A stretch of DNA of 64,000 nt, from the NCBI RefSeq assembly GCF_024055895.1, contig NZ_JAMXLE010000003.1:124001-188000 (forward strand). Direction: 5' to 3'. Position numbers and translations under genes: made by a program. The notes under the pieces are model-generated. The model searched no databases. It was not told the origin of the DNA and worked only from the letters and a program-made list of their open reading frames with translations. This document shows, one piece after another, positions 40,930 through 49,918 of the stretch. Origin of the DNA: Rhizobium sp. L1K21 (lineage in GTDB: Bacteria > Pseudomonadota > Alphaproteobacteria > Rhizobiales > Rhizobiaceae). Numbering within the stretch: the first letter of the stretch is position 1; every line of letters starts with the position of its first letter.

Positions 40930-43035
40930 TCAGCTACGCACCTTTCGGCCTTCGACGACAAAAATTGATGCTGGCACCGCATTCGGCAAGCGCAACCCGC
41001 CATTCATCAAGGCAGATCCCGAAAGGCGGATTGTCTCGCCCTTCATCAAACCGGTCGCTTCATAGCGATTGAGCAGACGCGTCACGTCTTCGGGGTTGAT
41101 CAGCGTGATGTCATAGAGGGCATCGGGCGAGAGCCCGGCCAGGCGCATTCTTCGTGCCGCGATCGGTCCAGATGTCCCAGCCTGCCCCTTGAACAGGATG
41201 AAACGATCCCTCGCCTCATCGACATGCAACTCGGCAAAGACCGCCTCGTCATTGGAATCGAGCAGATATTGCCGCGCCGAAAACAGGAAATCACGATTTT
41301 CGCGCCACCAGGCGGTCACGCGTTTGAGCGTTTCGGCCTCGTCCTGCGTCAGTTCGCGCGGGTCCATTTCAAAACCCATATGACGCTGGGCGGCGACCCA
41401 AGCGCGAAATTCCATTGGCAGAACCCGGCCGGACGTGTGGCAGACGCGCGGGCCGACATGACTGCCGGCAATTTCCGGCGGCAGCCAGCGGGCTGCCTCA
41501 TGCTGCATGCGCAGCCGCTCCAGGGCGTCGTTGGAATCGGAAAGCCAGACTCTCGTCGTGTAATTCAAAATGCCATAGTCGATGCGGCCACCGCCCGATG
41601 AGCAGCTTTCGAAATCGACCTTCGGGAAGGCCTTGTTCAGGCGCTCGAACAGGGCGTAGAGCGCGACCGTCTGCTGCGGCTTTGCGCCGGTGAGGACGCG
41701 ATTGTGATCCCATTTCACGTAATCGACCGCGTAAGCCTGCAGGATCGCCGCGATATTCTCGTAAAGATAGTCGGTCACGCCCGGTTTGGTGAGATCGAGC
41801 ACATGCTGGTTGCGACCCTCCGGCTGATGATCCGGTCCCAGAACCCAATCGGGATGTGCACGGTAGAGATCGCTGTTCTTGTTGACCATTTCCGGCTCGA
41901 ACCAGATGCCAAAGCGCATGCCGAGCCCGGTGATGTGGTCGACAAGCGGGCCGAGGCCATCGGGATACTTGGCTTGATCGACGGTCCAATCGCCAAGGCT
42001 CGTCGTGTCATCATTGCGGTTCTTGAACCAGCCGTCATCCAGCACGAAACGCTCGGCCCCGAGATCGGCGGCGATGGTCGCGATTTCCTTCAATTCCTCC
42101 ACATCGTGGCGGAAATAGACGGCTTCCCAGCAATTATAGTGGACTGGACGGGCAGCATGTCTGACGATATGGGTGCGCACATGCTGCTGCCATTGCTGCA
42201 GCAGGCCGTTAAAACCATCTTCGGAAACAGCCACCAGCATTTCGCGCTTATAGCCCGTGGTTGCGGCATCGTAACCGCACTGAACCTGGCGGCGACCGTC
42301 GGGCAGCTCTTCGGCCACGATCTTGTGTCCGCCCGACCAGGCCAGCGACACGCCCATGCAGGCACCGCTGTTTTCGTCGCAGGCATCTGCGGCAAAGGTC
42401 ATGCCGGGAAAATGAGCATGGCCGGTGCGGCCTTCGAAACTCTCGCGGACATATTGACCAAGCGTGAAGCGGTGCTCCTGCCGCTGGAATTCGCCGGTCC
42501 AGCGTCCGCCATGATCGACAATACGCGGCATGTGATCGGGAACCGGGACGGCAGGTGCCAGCCATTGCAGGTCTGCTTCATCGCTGCCCTGGCAATCGAT
42601 TTGAACGGAAAGAACCCCAGTATTACACAGCTCAACACGGATCGTCAGGGTTATCGCGACATCGACGCCGGACCCTTCCATGATCCATTGAATCGCATGC
42701 GGGCCGTTCTCATTCACGTCCGCAATCTGCCAGTCCGGCAGAAGGGGATTGCCGCCTTCTGCCCGGAAAACAACGCCAGGGTGACCCTGCCAGCCGTCGG
42801 TGCTCGTTGGGCAGAGCGTCAGGGGAACGAGCGGGTCGAGCTGACCTGCGGAAACATTCGGGACCGTGGCGCGGGCCACGCTCTCGAGGTTTTCCTGCCT
42901 TGGCAATCGGGGGCCGAAGGCGATGAGTGCTGGAATGCCGTTTGAAAAGCTTGCAAACGCAGCCGTTCTCTCGCCACAGTCCAGTCGCCAGCATTTGACC
43001 GGCTCTAGTCCGGAAGTCTTGGATGTCATTGTCAT
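40930..43035 (-). CDS. Alpha-galactosidase, glycoside hydrolase family 36
   Basis: Retaining alpha-galactosidase of 701 residues. The N-terminal beta-supersandwich is followed by the TIM barrel with FVLDDGWFKNRNDD, GIWFEPEMVN, DYVKWDHNR (nucleophile Asp443), CSSGGGRIDYG and WLSDSNDA (acid/base Asp near 500). No signal peptide, so it works on imported raffinose-family or other alpha-galactosides. The ATG at 43035 follows the MalG-type permease stop by 2 bases; the 43 open codons upstream overlap that gene and are not conserved. Confidence 0.93.
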   Translation of the reverse strand: MTMTSKTSGLEPVKCWRLDCGERTAAFASFSNGIPALIAFGPRLPRQENLESVARATVPNVSAGQLDPLVPLTLCPTSTDGWQGHPGVVFRAEGGNPLLPDWQIADVNENGPHAIQWIMEGSGVDVAITLTIRVELCNTGVLSVQIDCQGSDEADLQWLAPAVPVPDHMPRIVDHGGRWTGEFQRQEHRFTLGQYVRESFEGRTGHAHFPGMTFAADACDENSGACMGVSLAWSGGHKIVAEELPDGRRQVQCGYDAATTGYKREMLVAVSEDGFNGLLQQWQQHVRTHIVRHAARPVHYNCWEAVYFRHDVEELKEIATIAADLGAERFVLDDGWFKNRNDDTTSLGDWTVDQAKYPDGLGPLVDHITGLGMRFGIWFEPEMVNKNSDLYRAHPDWVLGPDHQPEGRNQHVLDLTKPGVTDYLYENIAAILQAYAVDYVKWDHNRVLTGAKPQQTVALYALFERLNKAFPKVDFESCSSGGGRIDYGILNYTTRVWLSDSNDALERLRMQHEAARWLPPEIAGSHVGPRVCHTSGRVLPMEFRAWVAAQRHMGFEMDPRELTQDEAETLKRVTAWWRENRDFLFSARQYLLDSNDEAVFAELHVDEARDRFILFKGQAGTSGPIAARRMRLAGLSPDALYDITLINPEDVTRLLNRYEATGLMKGETIRLSGSALMNGGLRLPNAVPASIFVVEGRKVRS

Positions 43036-43037
43036 TA

Positions 43038-43886
43038 CTAACCTTTGGTCGCCCCAAGCGTCAGCCCGGCGATGAAATGGCGCTGCATCAGGAAGAACAT
43101 CAGCACCGGCGGAAGCGCTGCCACGATGGAGCCCGCCGAAACGAGATGCCACTGGGCAATCCACTGTCCGTTGAGCGAAAAGAGGCCAGCGGTCACCGGC
43201 TGTACTTCGGCACCTTGCGTCAACACCGTTGCCCAGAAATATTCATTCCAGATGAAGGTGAAAACGAGCACCGACAGTGCAGCAATGGCGGGGCGCATCA
43301 GCGGTAGCACGATATAGCGGAAAATCCGCCATTCGCTGACACCTTCAACACGCGCAGACTCGATGAGTTCAAAGGGCAGTGCCTTGATGAAATTGCGCAT
43401 GAAGAGCGTGCAGAAGCCGGTTTGAAACGCCACATGAAAGAGAATGAGGCCGGTATAGGTGTTATAGAGCCCGGTGCTGACGGTCAGATCGCGCACCGGC
43501 ACCATCAGGATCTGAAACGGCACGAAATTGCCCGCCACGAACATGAAGAACACCAGGAGATTGGACCGGAACCTGTAAACGCCCAGCGCAAAGCCTGCCA
43601 GACAGGACAGCGTGACGGCGCCGATCACCGTCGGGATCGTGACGAAGAACGAATTGCGGATGTAATTCGCCATGGGTGTTTGTGTGAAGATTTCGAGATA
43701 GTTGCCGAAGGCAAGCGTTGACGGCATGCCGAAATAGTTGCCCTGCGCCAGGTCGCTCGCCGGGCGCACCGAGGTGACTGCAACGCCCAGAAGCGGCAGG
43801 AGCCACAGCACCAGCGCGAGCGGCAGCGCCAGCGCATATAGCCACTGCATGGCGGGCGATGCTTTTTGAATGGGTTTGGGAAACAT
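43038..43886 (-). CDS. Carbohydrate ABC transporter permease, MalG-like
   Basis: Inner-membrane permease of 282 residues with six helices. The EAA loop is LPFELIESARVEGVSEWRIF and the family signature NFVPFQILMVPVRDL precedes it. The C-terminus RHFIAGLTLGATKG is typical of CUT1 permeases. GGAGGGCTGATCC precedes the ATG, which lies 3 bases after the MalF-type gene. Part of the galactoside transporter. Confidence 0.92.
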   Translation of the reverse strand: MFPKPIQKASPAMQWLYALALPLALVLWLLPLLGVAVTSVRPASDLAQGNYFGMPSTLAFGNYLEIFTQTPMANYIRNSFFVTIPTVIGAVTLSCLAGFALGVYRFRSNLLVFFMFVAGNFVPFQILMVPVRDLTVSTGLYNTYTGLILFHVAFQTGFCTLFMRNFIKALPFELIESARVEGVSEWRIFRYIVLPLMRPAIAALSVLVFTFIWNEYFWATVLTQGAEVQPVTAGLFSLNGQWIAQWHLVSAGSIVAALPPVLMFFLMQRHFIAGLTLGATKG

Positions 43887-43889
43887 GGA

Positions 43890-44822
43890 TCAGCCCTCCC
43901 GCTCGTCTTTGACCATCTTCCAGATGAAGCCGCTGATGAACACCATCATGATCAGGAAGAGGATGACCGCAATCGCCGCGCCATAGCCCATGCGATAACC
44001 ATATTCGGAAAGCGCCTGCTCATACATGTAGAAGGAGAGGACGCGCGAGGACCCGAACGGCCCGCCGTCGGTCATGATCGAGACAATATCGAAAGACCGA
44101 AGCGCGCCGATGACCGTAACCACGATGGCGATGAAGGTGGCCGGACGCAGCTGCGGAATGACGACATACCAAAGCATGCGCCAGCCTTTGGCACCATCAA
44201 GGCGGGCAGCCTCGATCTGGTCCGGGGAGATATTGTTCAGGCCCGTCAAATAGAGGATCATGCAATAGGCGATCTGCGGCCAGAGGCCGGCGACGACCAG
44301 GGCATATGTGACATAGTTCGGCTCAGCCAGAAAGGCGATGCCTGTTCCCGTTGCCCATTCCACCAGCTTGTAGAGCAAGCCGAAATTCGGCGCATAAAAC
44401 CAGGAGAAGATGAGGCCGACCACGACCTGCGAAATCACGAAGGGAAAGAAGAACAGGGACTTGTAGATCCTAATTCCGGTGACGGTCTGATTGAGAAAGA
44501 TTGCAATAAACAGCCCGATTGGCACTGCGAGCATGAACAGGACAAGCCAGATGACGTTGTTTTTCAGCGAGATGTAAAAATTCTCGTCGTCGAGAAGCTC
44601 CGCATAATTGGCCAGACCCAGCCAGGTTTTCTGTCCGAGACCGTCCCAGTCGTAAAATGAAAGCCAGATGGAATTGGCAATCGGCCAGATGACATAAATC
44701 AGAAACATGATGACGCCGGGCGCGAGAAAGAGCCATGGCGCAAGGCGGCGCTGATTGCGCCTCCAATAGCTGCGTTTCGGTGCAGATGCCACCGGCATGG
44801 CGGCGGTAGATGAACCGGTCAT
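43890..44822 (-). CDS. Carbohydrate ABC transporter permease, MalF-like
   Basis: Inner-membrane permease of 310 residues. A short basic N-terminus (RRNQRRLAPW) leads into FLAPGVIMFLIYVIWPIANS, the CUT1 first helix. The EAA loop reads ISPDQIEAARLDGAKGWRML. The ATG at 44822 is chosen because GGAGGAAACACGC precedes it; the 31 codons before it span the intergenic hairpin. Separated from the binding-protein gene by an attenuator-like terminator. Confidence 0.91.
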   Translation of the reverse strand: MTGSSTAAMPVASAPKRSYWRRNQRRLAPWLFLAPGVIMFLIYVIWPIANSIWLSFYDWDGLGQKTWLGLANYAELLDDENFYISLKNNVIWLVLFMLAVPIGLFIAIFLNQTVTGIRIYKSLFFFPFVISQVVVGLIFSWFYAPNFGLLYKLVEWATGTGIAFLAEPNYVTYALVVAGLWPQIAYCMILYLTGLNNISPDQIEAARLDGAKGWRMLWYVVIPQLRPATFIAIVVTVIGALRSFDIVSIMTDGGPFGSSRVLSFYMYEQALSEYGYRMGYGAAIAVILFLIMMVFISGFIWKMVKDEREG

Positions 44823-44881
44823 GCGTGTTTCCTCCGGGCAACCATCTGCCGCGAGACGGAGATTGCCATAGGTTCCAAACG

Positions 44882-44913
44882 AAAAGGCCGGGCGACCGAC
44901 GGGGCCGCCCGGC
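44882..44913 (-). terminator. Intrinsic terminator/attenuator between binding-protein and permease genes
   Basis: On the minus strand GCCGGGCG pairs with CGCCCGGC (plus-strand 44906-44913 and 44887-44894), and CUUUUC follows. It lies 11 bases after the binding-protein stop and 60 bases before the permease start. This is the usual device for making far more binding protein than permease from one promoter. Confidence 0.62.
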
Positions 44914-44924
44914 AAGCGATTTTG

Positions 44925-46172
44925 TTATTTGTAAATGCGCTGACGTGCTTTCTCGAGACGCTCGAGGATGTTGTCGAGCTGATCCGGCTGGACCATGAAT
45001 TGCTGGAAGCCTTCCATGCCGACCTTGGCCATTTCAGCCGGCGCATCGCGGTCGAAGAATTGCGCGATACCGCCGTCAGCCGTTGACAGCATCTTGAAGC
45101 CTGCCTGCAGAAAAGGATCGTCGCCCACTTGCGCATTCTTGTTGGTCGGCAACTGGTTGACCGCAGCGTTATACTTGGTCTGCGCCTCCGGCGAGGTCAC
45201 GAAAGCAAGGAATTTCTTGGCGTCCTCGACATTCTTGGCACCGGCGGGAATGTGAATCGTGTCGGTCGGTGCTTCTTCAGCGCGCGGAATACCGGGCGTG
45301 ATTTCAGGGAATACCATGAAGCCGAGATTTTCATCGGTCATGCCGCCTTCCTTGAAGTTGCCAACCGCGAAATTGCCCATGATGTAATGGGCGGCCTTGC
45401 CCTGAACCATCAGTGCTGCAGCGTCCTGCCAGTCGATCGCCGCATGATTCTTGGTAATGTAGGGCTGGATCTTGGCCCACTCCGCAAACACGGCCTTCAC
45501 GCGGTCATCCGTCCACGGAATCTTGCCGGAGGTCAGCTCCATGTGAAAATCATAGCCGTTGGTGCGCAGATCAAGATAGTCGAAAATGCCTGCAGCCGGC
45601 CAGAGCGCCTTGGTGCCGGTGGTGATGCAATCGATACCCGCTTCTGAGAACTTCTTGCAGTTTTCGACAAACTGGTCCCAGGTCACGCCATCGTCGCCCG
45701 GAAGCTCCACCCCGGCAGCCTTGTAGGCGTCGCGGTTATAATAAATGCCCCACTGGTAGTAGGTGTAGGGAACGCCCCACTTTTTGCCGTCCATGGTCAT
45801 CGAGGGGGCGGATGAGGCCAATGCCTCATTCAGGCCGTTTTCGTCCCAAACGTCGGTGACATCGGTGAACTGACCGGCATTGACGAAGGGCGCCATACGG
45901 TTACCCGCATACCAATTGGCCAGATCAGGCGCATCGGCAGACAGGAAGTTGCGGATCGCGGTCTTGTAACCCTCGTGGTCGAAATTGGTGAGCTGGATGT
46001 CGATATCCGGATTGGCCGCTTCGAAGTCAGCGATGATGGCCTCCATGCCCGCAAGCGGAATGGGATCATAGTCGGCGTTGTACTTCACCACGCGCTGCTG
46101 GGCGAATGCCACCGACGCCAGAAGCGACGCAGTCGCAAAGCCCAATACGGCTGTCCTTGCATAATGTTTCAT
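44925..46172 (-). CDS. Carbohydrate ABC transporter substrate-binding protein, family 1
   Basis: Periplasmic protein of 415 residues. Signal peptide: KHYARTAVLGFATASLLASV, cleavage near AFAQ. The mature part has EAIIADFEAANPDIDIQLT, DAPDLANWYAG and the hinge segment WGVPYTYYQWGIYYN, typical of CUT1 (MalE/UgpB-like) proteins. GGGAGGATTGATTTT precedes the ATG at 46172. First gene of the operon that continues with two permeases, GH36, dgoK, dgoA and GH42, so the ligand is most likely a galactoside. Confidence 0.9.
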   Translation of the reverse strand: MKHYARTAVLGFATASLLASVAFAQQRVVKYNADYDPIPLAGMEAIIADFEAANPDIDIQLTNFDHEGYKTAIRNFLSADAPDLANWYAGNRMAPFVNAGQFTDVTDVWDENGLNEALASSAPSMTMDGKKWGVPYTYYQWGIYYNRDAYKAAGVELPGDDGVTWDQFVENCKKFSEAGIDCITTGTKALWPAAGIFDYLDLRTNGYDFHMELTSGKIPWTDDRVKAVFAEWAKIQPYITKNHAAIDWQDAAALMVQGKAAHYIMGNFAVGNFKEGGMTDENLGFMVFPEITPGIPRAEEAPTDTIHIPAGAKNVEDAKKFLAFVTSPEAQTKYNAAVNQLPTNKNAQVGDDPFLQAGFKMLSTADGGIAQFFDRDAPAEMAKVGMEGFQQFMVQPDQLDNILERLEKARQRIYK

Positions 46173-46295
46173 AAAATCAATCCTCCCGATTTCGCGACGG
46201 TCGCCTGACCGCGCTGAAAGTAAAAACCGCTCCGCCCGAACCGATCTCCCATCCGTTCGAAGCCTCCAAACGAGAAAGCGAAGCCCAGTCAAATA

Positions 46296-46345
46296 ATTCC
46301 ACTATTTGGAATAGTGTTTGACTATTCAGAATTATCGCCTATATT
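46296..46345 (+). promoter_or_regulatory. iclR promoter with tandem operator-like repeats
   Basis: TTGACT (46318-46323), 16 bases, TATATT (46340-46345) form a good promoter for the IclR gene at 46390. The 15-bp inverted repeat ACTATTTGGAATAGT (46301-46315) recurs 20 bases later as ACTATTCAGAATTAT (46321-46335). The repeats lie on the same helix face and cover the -35 and spacer. They also lie about 130-165 bases upstream of the divergent binding-protein start. Confidence 0.6.
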
Positions 46346-46389
46346 GGCAGAATGTCAAGAGCGGTGTGGAGACCGCTTGAGGGAGGAAT

Positions 46390-47172
46390 ATGGCAAAGCA
46401 ATCATCTGACACCGGCACGCTCGGAAAGGCTATCGCCGTGCTGGAAGCCGTTGCGTCTTCGCCGCGTCCGCTGCGCTTTACCGATCTTCTGGCGCTGGTT
46501 GATCAGCCGCGCGGCACGCTGCATCGGCAGATTTCCAATCTTGTTGACGAAGGCCTGCTGCATACGAACCCGGATCACTCCTACGAACTGGGGCTGAAAC
46601 TGCTGCAATTTGCATCTAACGCCTGGGCAGGGAACAAATTCCGCAATATTGCCGAACCGCATCTTGCCGCCCTGCACGACAAGGTGGGCGAGACGATCCA
46701 CCTTGGCGTGCTGCAAGGGGTGGATGTGGTTTATCTCGACAAGGTGGAATCCCGTCAGGCAGTGCGCATGCACAGCCAGATCGGCAATGTTTCGCCCTGC
46801 TTTTGTACGGGTGTCGGCAAAGCAGCCTTTTCGCTTCTACCTGCCGATGAGGCCGAACAGCGCATCAAGAATATTCAATTTCGGACCTTTACGCCGACGA
46901 CGATTACCGATGCGGAAGCCTTTCGCAGTGAAATCGAAGACATTCGCGGCAAAGGCTACGGGTTCGACCGCGAGGAGCATGAAACGGGTATTCACTGTGT
47001 TGCAGCGCCCATCATCTCCGAAACTGCAAAATCGATTTATGCAGGCATTTCCATCACCGCGCCGGTCTATCGCGTGCCCATGTCGCAGCTTGAAAACTGG
47101 TCTGGGCTCGTGCGTGAAACGGCTGCACAAATTGCTGAAGACATGAGTGTGAAACTAGGCCCGCGTGGCTGA
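46390..47172 (+). CDS. IclR-family transcriptional regulator
   Basis: A 260-residue regulator. The winged helix lies in residues 10-70 (GKAIAVLEAVASSPRPLRF, then DQPRGTLHRQISNLVDEGLL). The GAF-like ligand domain has HLGVLQGVDVVYLDKVES, FCTGVGKAAFSLLP and GIHCVAAPIISET. GAGGGAGGAAT precedes the ATG. It is divergent from the galactoside operon and 24 bases ahead of the transporter ATPase gene, so it likely regulates both. The effector may be galactose, KDGal or another pathway intermediate. Confidence 0.9.
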   Translation: MAKQSSDTGTLGKAIAVLEAVASSPRPLRFTDLLALVDQPRGTLHRQISNLVDEGLLHTNPDHSYELGLKLLQFASNAWAGNKFRNIAEPHLAALHDKVGETIHLGVLQGVDVVYLDKVESRQAVRMHSQIGNVSPCFCTGVGKAAFSLLPADEAEQRIKNIQFRTFTPTTITDAEAFRSEIEDIRGKGYGFDREEHETGIHCVAAPIISETAKSIYAGISITAPVYRVPMSQLENWSGLVRETAAQIAEDMSVKLGPRG

Positions 47173-47196
47173 AACAAATTTTTGGGAGGAACCAGA

Positions 47197-48279
47197 ATGG
47201 CAGATGTTGAACTGAAGAAACTGAAGAAATCCTTCGGATCGGTGGATGTGATCCACGGCGTGGATCTGTCCATCAAATCCGGCGAATTCTGTGTTTTTGT
47301 CGGCCCATCCGGCTGCGGAAAATCGACGCTGCTGCGCCTGATTGCCGGCCTGGAAGATTCCAGCGCCGGCCAGATTTTTATCGGCGAAAACAATGTCACC
47401 GGCATTGAGCCGGCTGATCGTGGCGTTGCGATGGTGTTTCAGTCATATGCGCTCTATCCGCATATGTCGGTGAAAGAGAACATGGGCTTTGGACTGCGCA
47501 TGACCGGAACCGACGCCCGTGTGGTGAGCGAACGCGTTGAAAAGGCAGCCCAGATTCTGCATCTCGAACAGCTGCTTGAGCGTAAACCCAAACAGCTTTC
47601 GGGTGGCCAGCGCCAGCGTGTGGCCATTGGCCGGGCCATTGTGCGCGAGCCGAAAGTTTTCCTCTTCGACGAACCCCTCTCCAATCTGGATGCGGAGCTG
47701 CGCGTGCGCATGCGGCTGGAAATCGCCAAGCTGCACAGCGATCTCAAGGCCACGATGATCTATGTGACGCACGACCAGGTGGAGGCCATGACGCTCGCCG
47801 ACAAGATCGTGGTGCTGCGTGCCGGACGCATCGAACAGGTGGGCGCGCCGCTCGAACTTTACGGCAATCCCGACAATATGTTCGTGGCGGGCTTCATCGG
47901 CTCACCCAAAATGAACCTCATGAACGCCAAGGTCGTATCGCACGAAAACGGCGCTGCGACGGTGCAGTTGACCGGCTTTGAGAGCGCCCCTTTTGCCGTA
48001 ACAGACATTACTGCAGCAACCGCCGGCCAGGAGGTCGTGGTCGGCATCAGACCGGAACATTTCAGCGCGGACGGCAGCGCCCACATCAATGCCCATATCG
48101 ATGTGATCGAATATCTTGGCGGGGTTTCCTACGCCTATGCAGGCGCATCCACCGACGATCCGCTGATTGTGGGACTTCATGAAGGCGATAATGCACGGCC
48201 AGGTCAGGCTTACACGGCACATTTTGATCCGCAGCGCGCATTCCTCTTCGATCCCAAGACGGGTTTGCGCATCCGCTGA
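47197..48279 (+). CDS. Carbohydrate ABC transporter ATPase, MsmK/UgpC-type
   Basis: Cytoplasmic ATPase of 360 residues with a C-terminal TOBE/regulatory domain. Walker [11 protein letters not shown]-loop [13 protein letters not shown], signature [15 protein letters not shown], Walker [11 protein letters not shown] and switch [13 protein letters not shown] are intact. The tail ([15 protein letters not shown]) is the MalK-like domain. GGGAGGAACCAGA precedes the ATG at 47197. It lies with the regulator rather than in the transporter operon, yet completes that transporter. Confidence 0.92.
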   Translation: MADVELKKLKKSFGSVDVIHGVDLSIKSGEFCVFVGPSGCGKSTLLRLIAGLEDSSAGQIFIGENNVTGIEPADRGVAMVFQSYALYPHMSVKENMGFGLRMTGTDARVVSERVEKAAQILHLEQLLERKPKQLSGGQRQRVAIGRAIVREPKVFLFDEPLSNLDAELRVRMRLEIAKLHSDLKATMIYVTHDQVEAMTLADKIVVLRAGRIEQVGAPLELYGNPDNMFVAGFIGSPKMNLMNAKVVSHENGAATVQLTGFESAPFAVTDITAATAGQEVVVGIRPEHFSADGSAHINAHIDVIEYLGGVSYAYAGASTDDPLIVGLHEGDNARPGQAYTAHFDPQRAFLFDPKTGLRIR

Positions 48280-48285
48280 GAATGT

Positions 48286-49065
48286 TCAAAGCGTGAAGGC
48301 GTTGCGGAAGGCTTCAAGTGCGGCTTCCGCTTCGCCTGACGCGTAGGCTTCCATGCTGACCGGACCGCGATAGCCCATCTCCTGGAGCGCGAGAGCAACG
48401 CCCTTGTAATTGACTTCGCCTGTACCCGGCTCAAACCGGCCCGGATTATCCGCAACCTGCACCTCACCAATCCACGGCAGGCAATTTTCGCACCAGCGGA
48501 TCAGATCGCCTTCACCGATCTGCGTATGATAGAGGTCGAGATTGATCCTGAGCTGCGGCCGGTTGACCGACGAAACCAGCGCCAGAACATCCTCGGTCGA
48601 ACCGAAGGGACAGCCTGGATGATCGAGCGGGTTCAGGTTTTCCAGAACAAAGGAAACATCTTCGGCCTCGGCCAAATCACAGATGCGGTGCAAGGTGTCG
48701 CGTGCCTTCAACCACATTTGTCCAGTGACAACCTCATGCTGCCAGATCGGGATTCCGCCCTCCCCGAGCCCCGTGCCATGCAGATTCAACCGGTCAACAC
48801 CAAGGCGCTTGCCAACTTTGATCGTTTCCGCCGCCGATTTCAAAAGCATATCGGCCCCTTCATCATCAGCAAGCCGACCTTCGAGATAACCGTTCATGAT
48901 GGTGAAATGCGCGCCGGACTTTTCCAGCGCATCGAGATCGTGGCCAGGCCAGTTCCAGAGACCGACGCCGAAGCCCATCTCCTTCAGCCGCGCGGCACGC
49001 CATTCGATGGGCCTGTCAGGCCATAACATTTCCGCACAGACAGCAAGCTGAAAAGGCTGGCTCAT
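48286..49065 (-). CDS. Hydroxypyruvate isomerase-like TIM-barrel protein
   Basis: A 259-residue AP-endonuclease-2-type TIM barrel. NLHGTGLGEGG, LENLNPLDHPG, LDLYHTQIGEGDLIR and VADNPGRFEPGTGEVNY are characteristic of the hydroxypyruvate isomerase (Hyi) family; metal-binding Glu and His residues are in place. It is the last gene of the inositol operon, 25 bases after iolB. In Bacillus the analogous slot holds IolI, an inosose isomerase of the same fold, so a role in keto-inositol isomerisation is possible. True hydroxypyruvate isomerase activity cannot be excluded. Confidence 0.82.
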   Translation of the reverse strand: MSQPFQLAVCAEMLWPDRPIEWRAARLKEMGFGVGLWNWPGHDLDALEKSGAHFTIMNGYLEGRLADDEGADMLLKSAAETIKVGKRLGVDRLNLHGTGLGEGGIPIWQHEVVTGQMWLKARDTLHRICDLAEAEDVSFVLENLNPLDHPGCPFGSTEDVLALVSSVNRPQLRINLDLYHTQIGEGDLIRWCENCLPWIGEVQVADNPGRFEPGTGEVNYKGVALALQEMGYRGPVSMEAYASGEAEAALEAFRNAFTL

Positions 49066-49090
49066 GTCACTCTCTCCCTCAGTCCCTTGC

Positions 49091-49897
49091 TCACGCGTCG
49101 CGCTTCATGATCCATTCAACTTCGGGAGCGGCCACAAAACGCCACTTGCGCATCGGCCCCGCCATGACGTTGAGATAATACATTTCGAAACCGTAAGGCG
49201 CGCCGCACGGATGATGCCCGCGGGGAACCAGGACCACATCGCCATCAGCGACAGCCATGGTTTCGTTCAATTGCAGATCGTCAGTATAGACACGCTGTAT
49301 GCCGAAACCGTCTGCTGGATTGAGCCGATGGTAATAGGTCTCCTCCAGATAGGTGATCCGCGGGAAATCGTCTTCGTCATGCCGGTGGCTTGGATAGGAG
49401 GACCAATGGCCAGCCGGGGTGAAAACTTCCGTCACCAGAAGGCTGTCGGCATAGTCTTCGTTTTCCATGGCGATGTTATTGATGTAGCGCGTGTTCGTTC
49501 CCTTGCCGCGTTCGGTGAGCGTAATGCCATCCGGACCAATGCGGCGGGCTTCGTGACCGCCATTGCCCGGCGCTGAACACACGGCGATGACGCAATCTGT
49601 TTCAGCTTTCGCCGTCCAGTCCTTGCCATTCGGCACATAAAGGCAGTGGGGCGGCGACTTTTCAAAAACACTCATGCGCTCGCCAAGCACGCCCCAATCC
49701 TTGCCCGCCGCATGAAACGACGCCTTGCCCTCAATCATCACCAGAATAACCTCGCGGTCGCCGGTGGCTTCGGAGGCGCTTTCACCTGCCCGCAGATGAT
49801 AAAGGCCGAAACCGACAAAGCGCCAGCCAGCTGATTGCGGCGTGATGTCGTGCACCTTGCCGTGTTTGCCAAAGGGTTTGCGCTGGAGATTGCTCAT
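49091..49897 (-). CDS. iolB: 5-deoxy-glucuronate isomerase
   Basis: Converts 5-deoxy-D-glucuronate to 2-deoxy-5-keto-D-gluconate in myo-inositol catabolism. 268 residues, bicupin fold. HWSSYPSHRHDEDDFPR holds the metal histidines, LEETYYHRLNPADGFG the glutamate motif, and VLVPRGHHPCGAPYGFEMYY the last metal histidine. Three ATGs follow AAGGAA; the third (49897) has the best spacing. It lies 21 bases after iolE. Confidence 0.94.
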   Translation of the reverse strand: MSNLQRKPFGKHGKVHDITPQSAGWRFVGFGLYHLRAGESASEATGDREVILVMIEGKASFHAAGKDWGVLGERMSVFEKSPPHCLYVPNGKDWTAKAETDCVIAVCSAPGNGGHEARRIGPDGITLTERGKGTNTRYINNIAMENEDYADSLLVTEVFTPAGHWSSYPSHRHDEDDFPRITYLEETYYHRLNPADGFGIQRVYTDDLQLNETMAVADGDVVLVPRGHHPCGAPYGFEMYYLNVMAGPMRKWRFVAAPEVEWIMKRDA

Positions 49898-49918
49898 CAT
49901 CATTTCCTTTCCGAAGCC

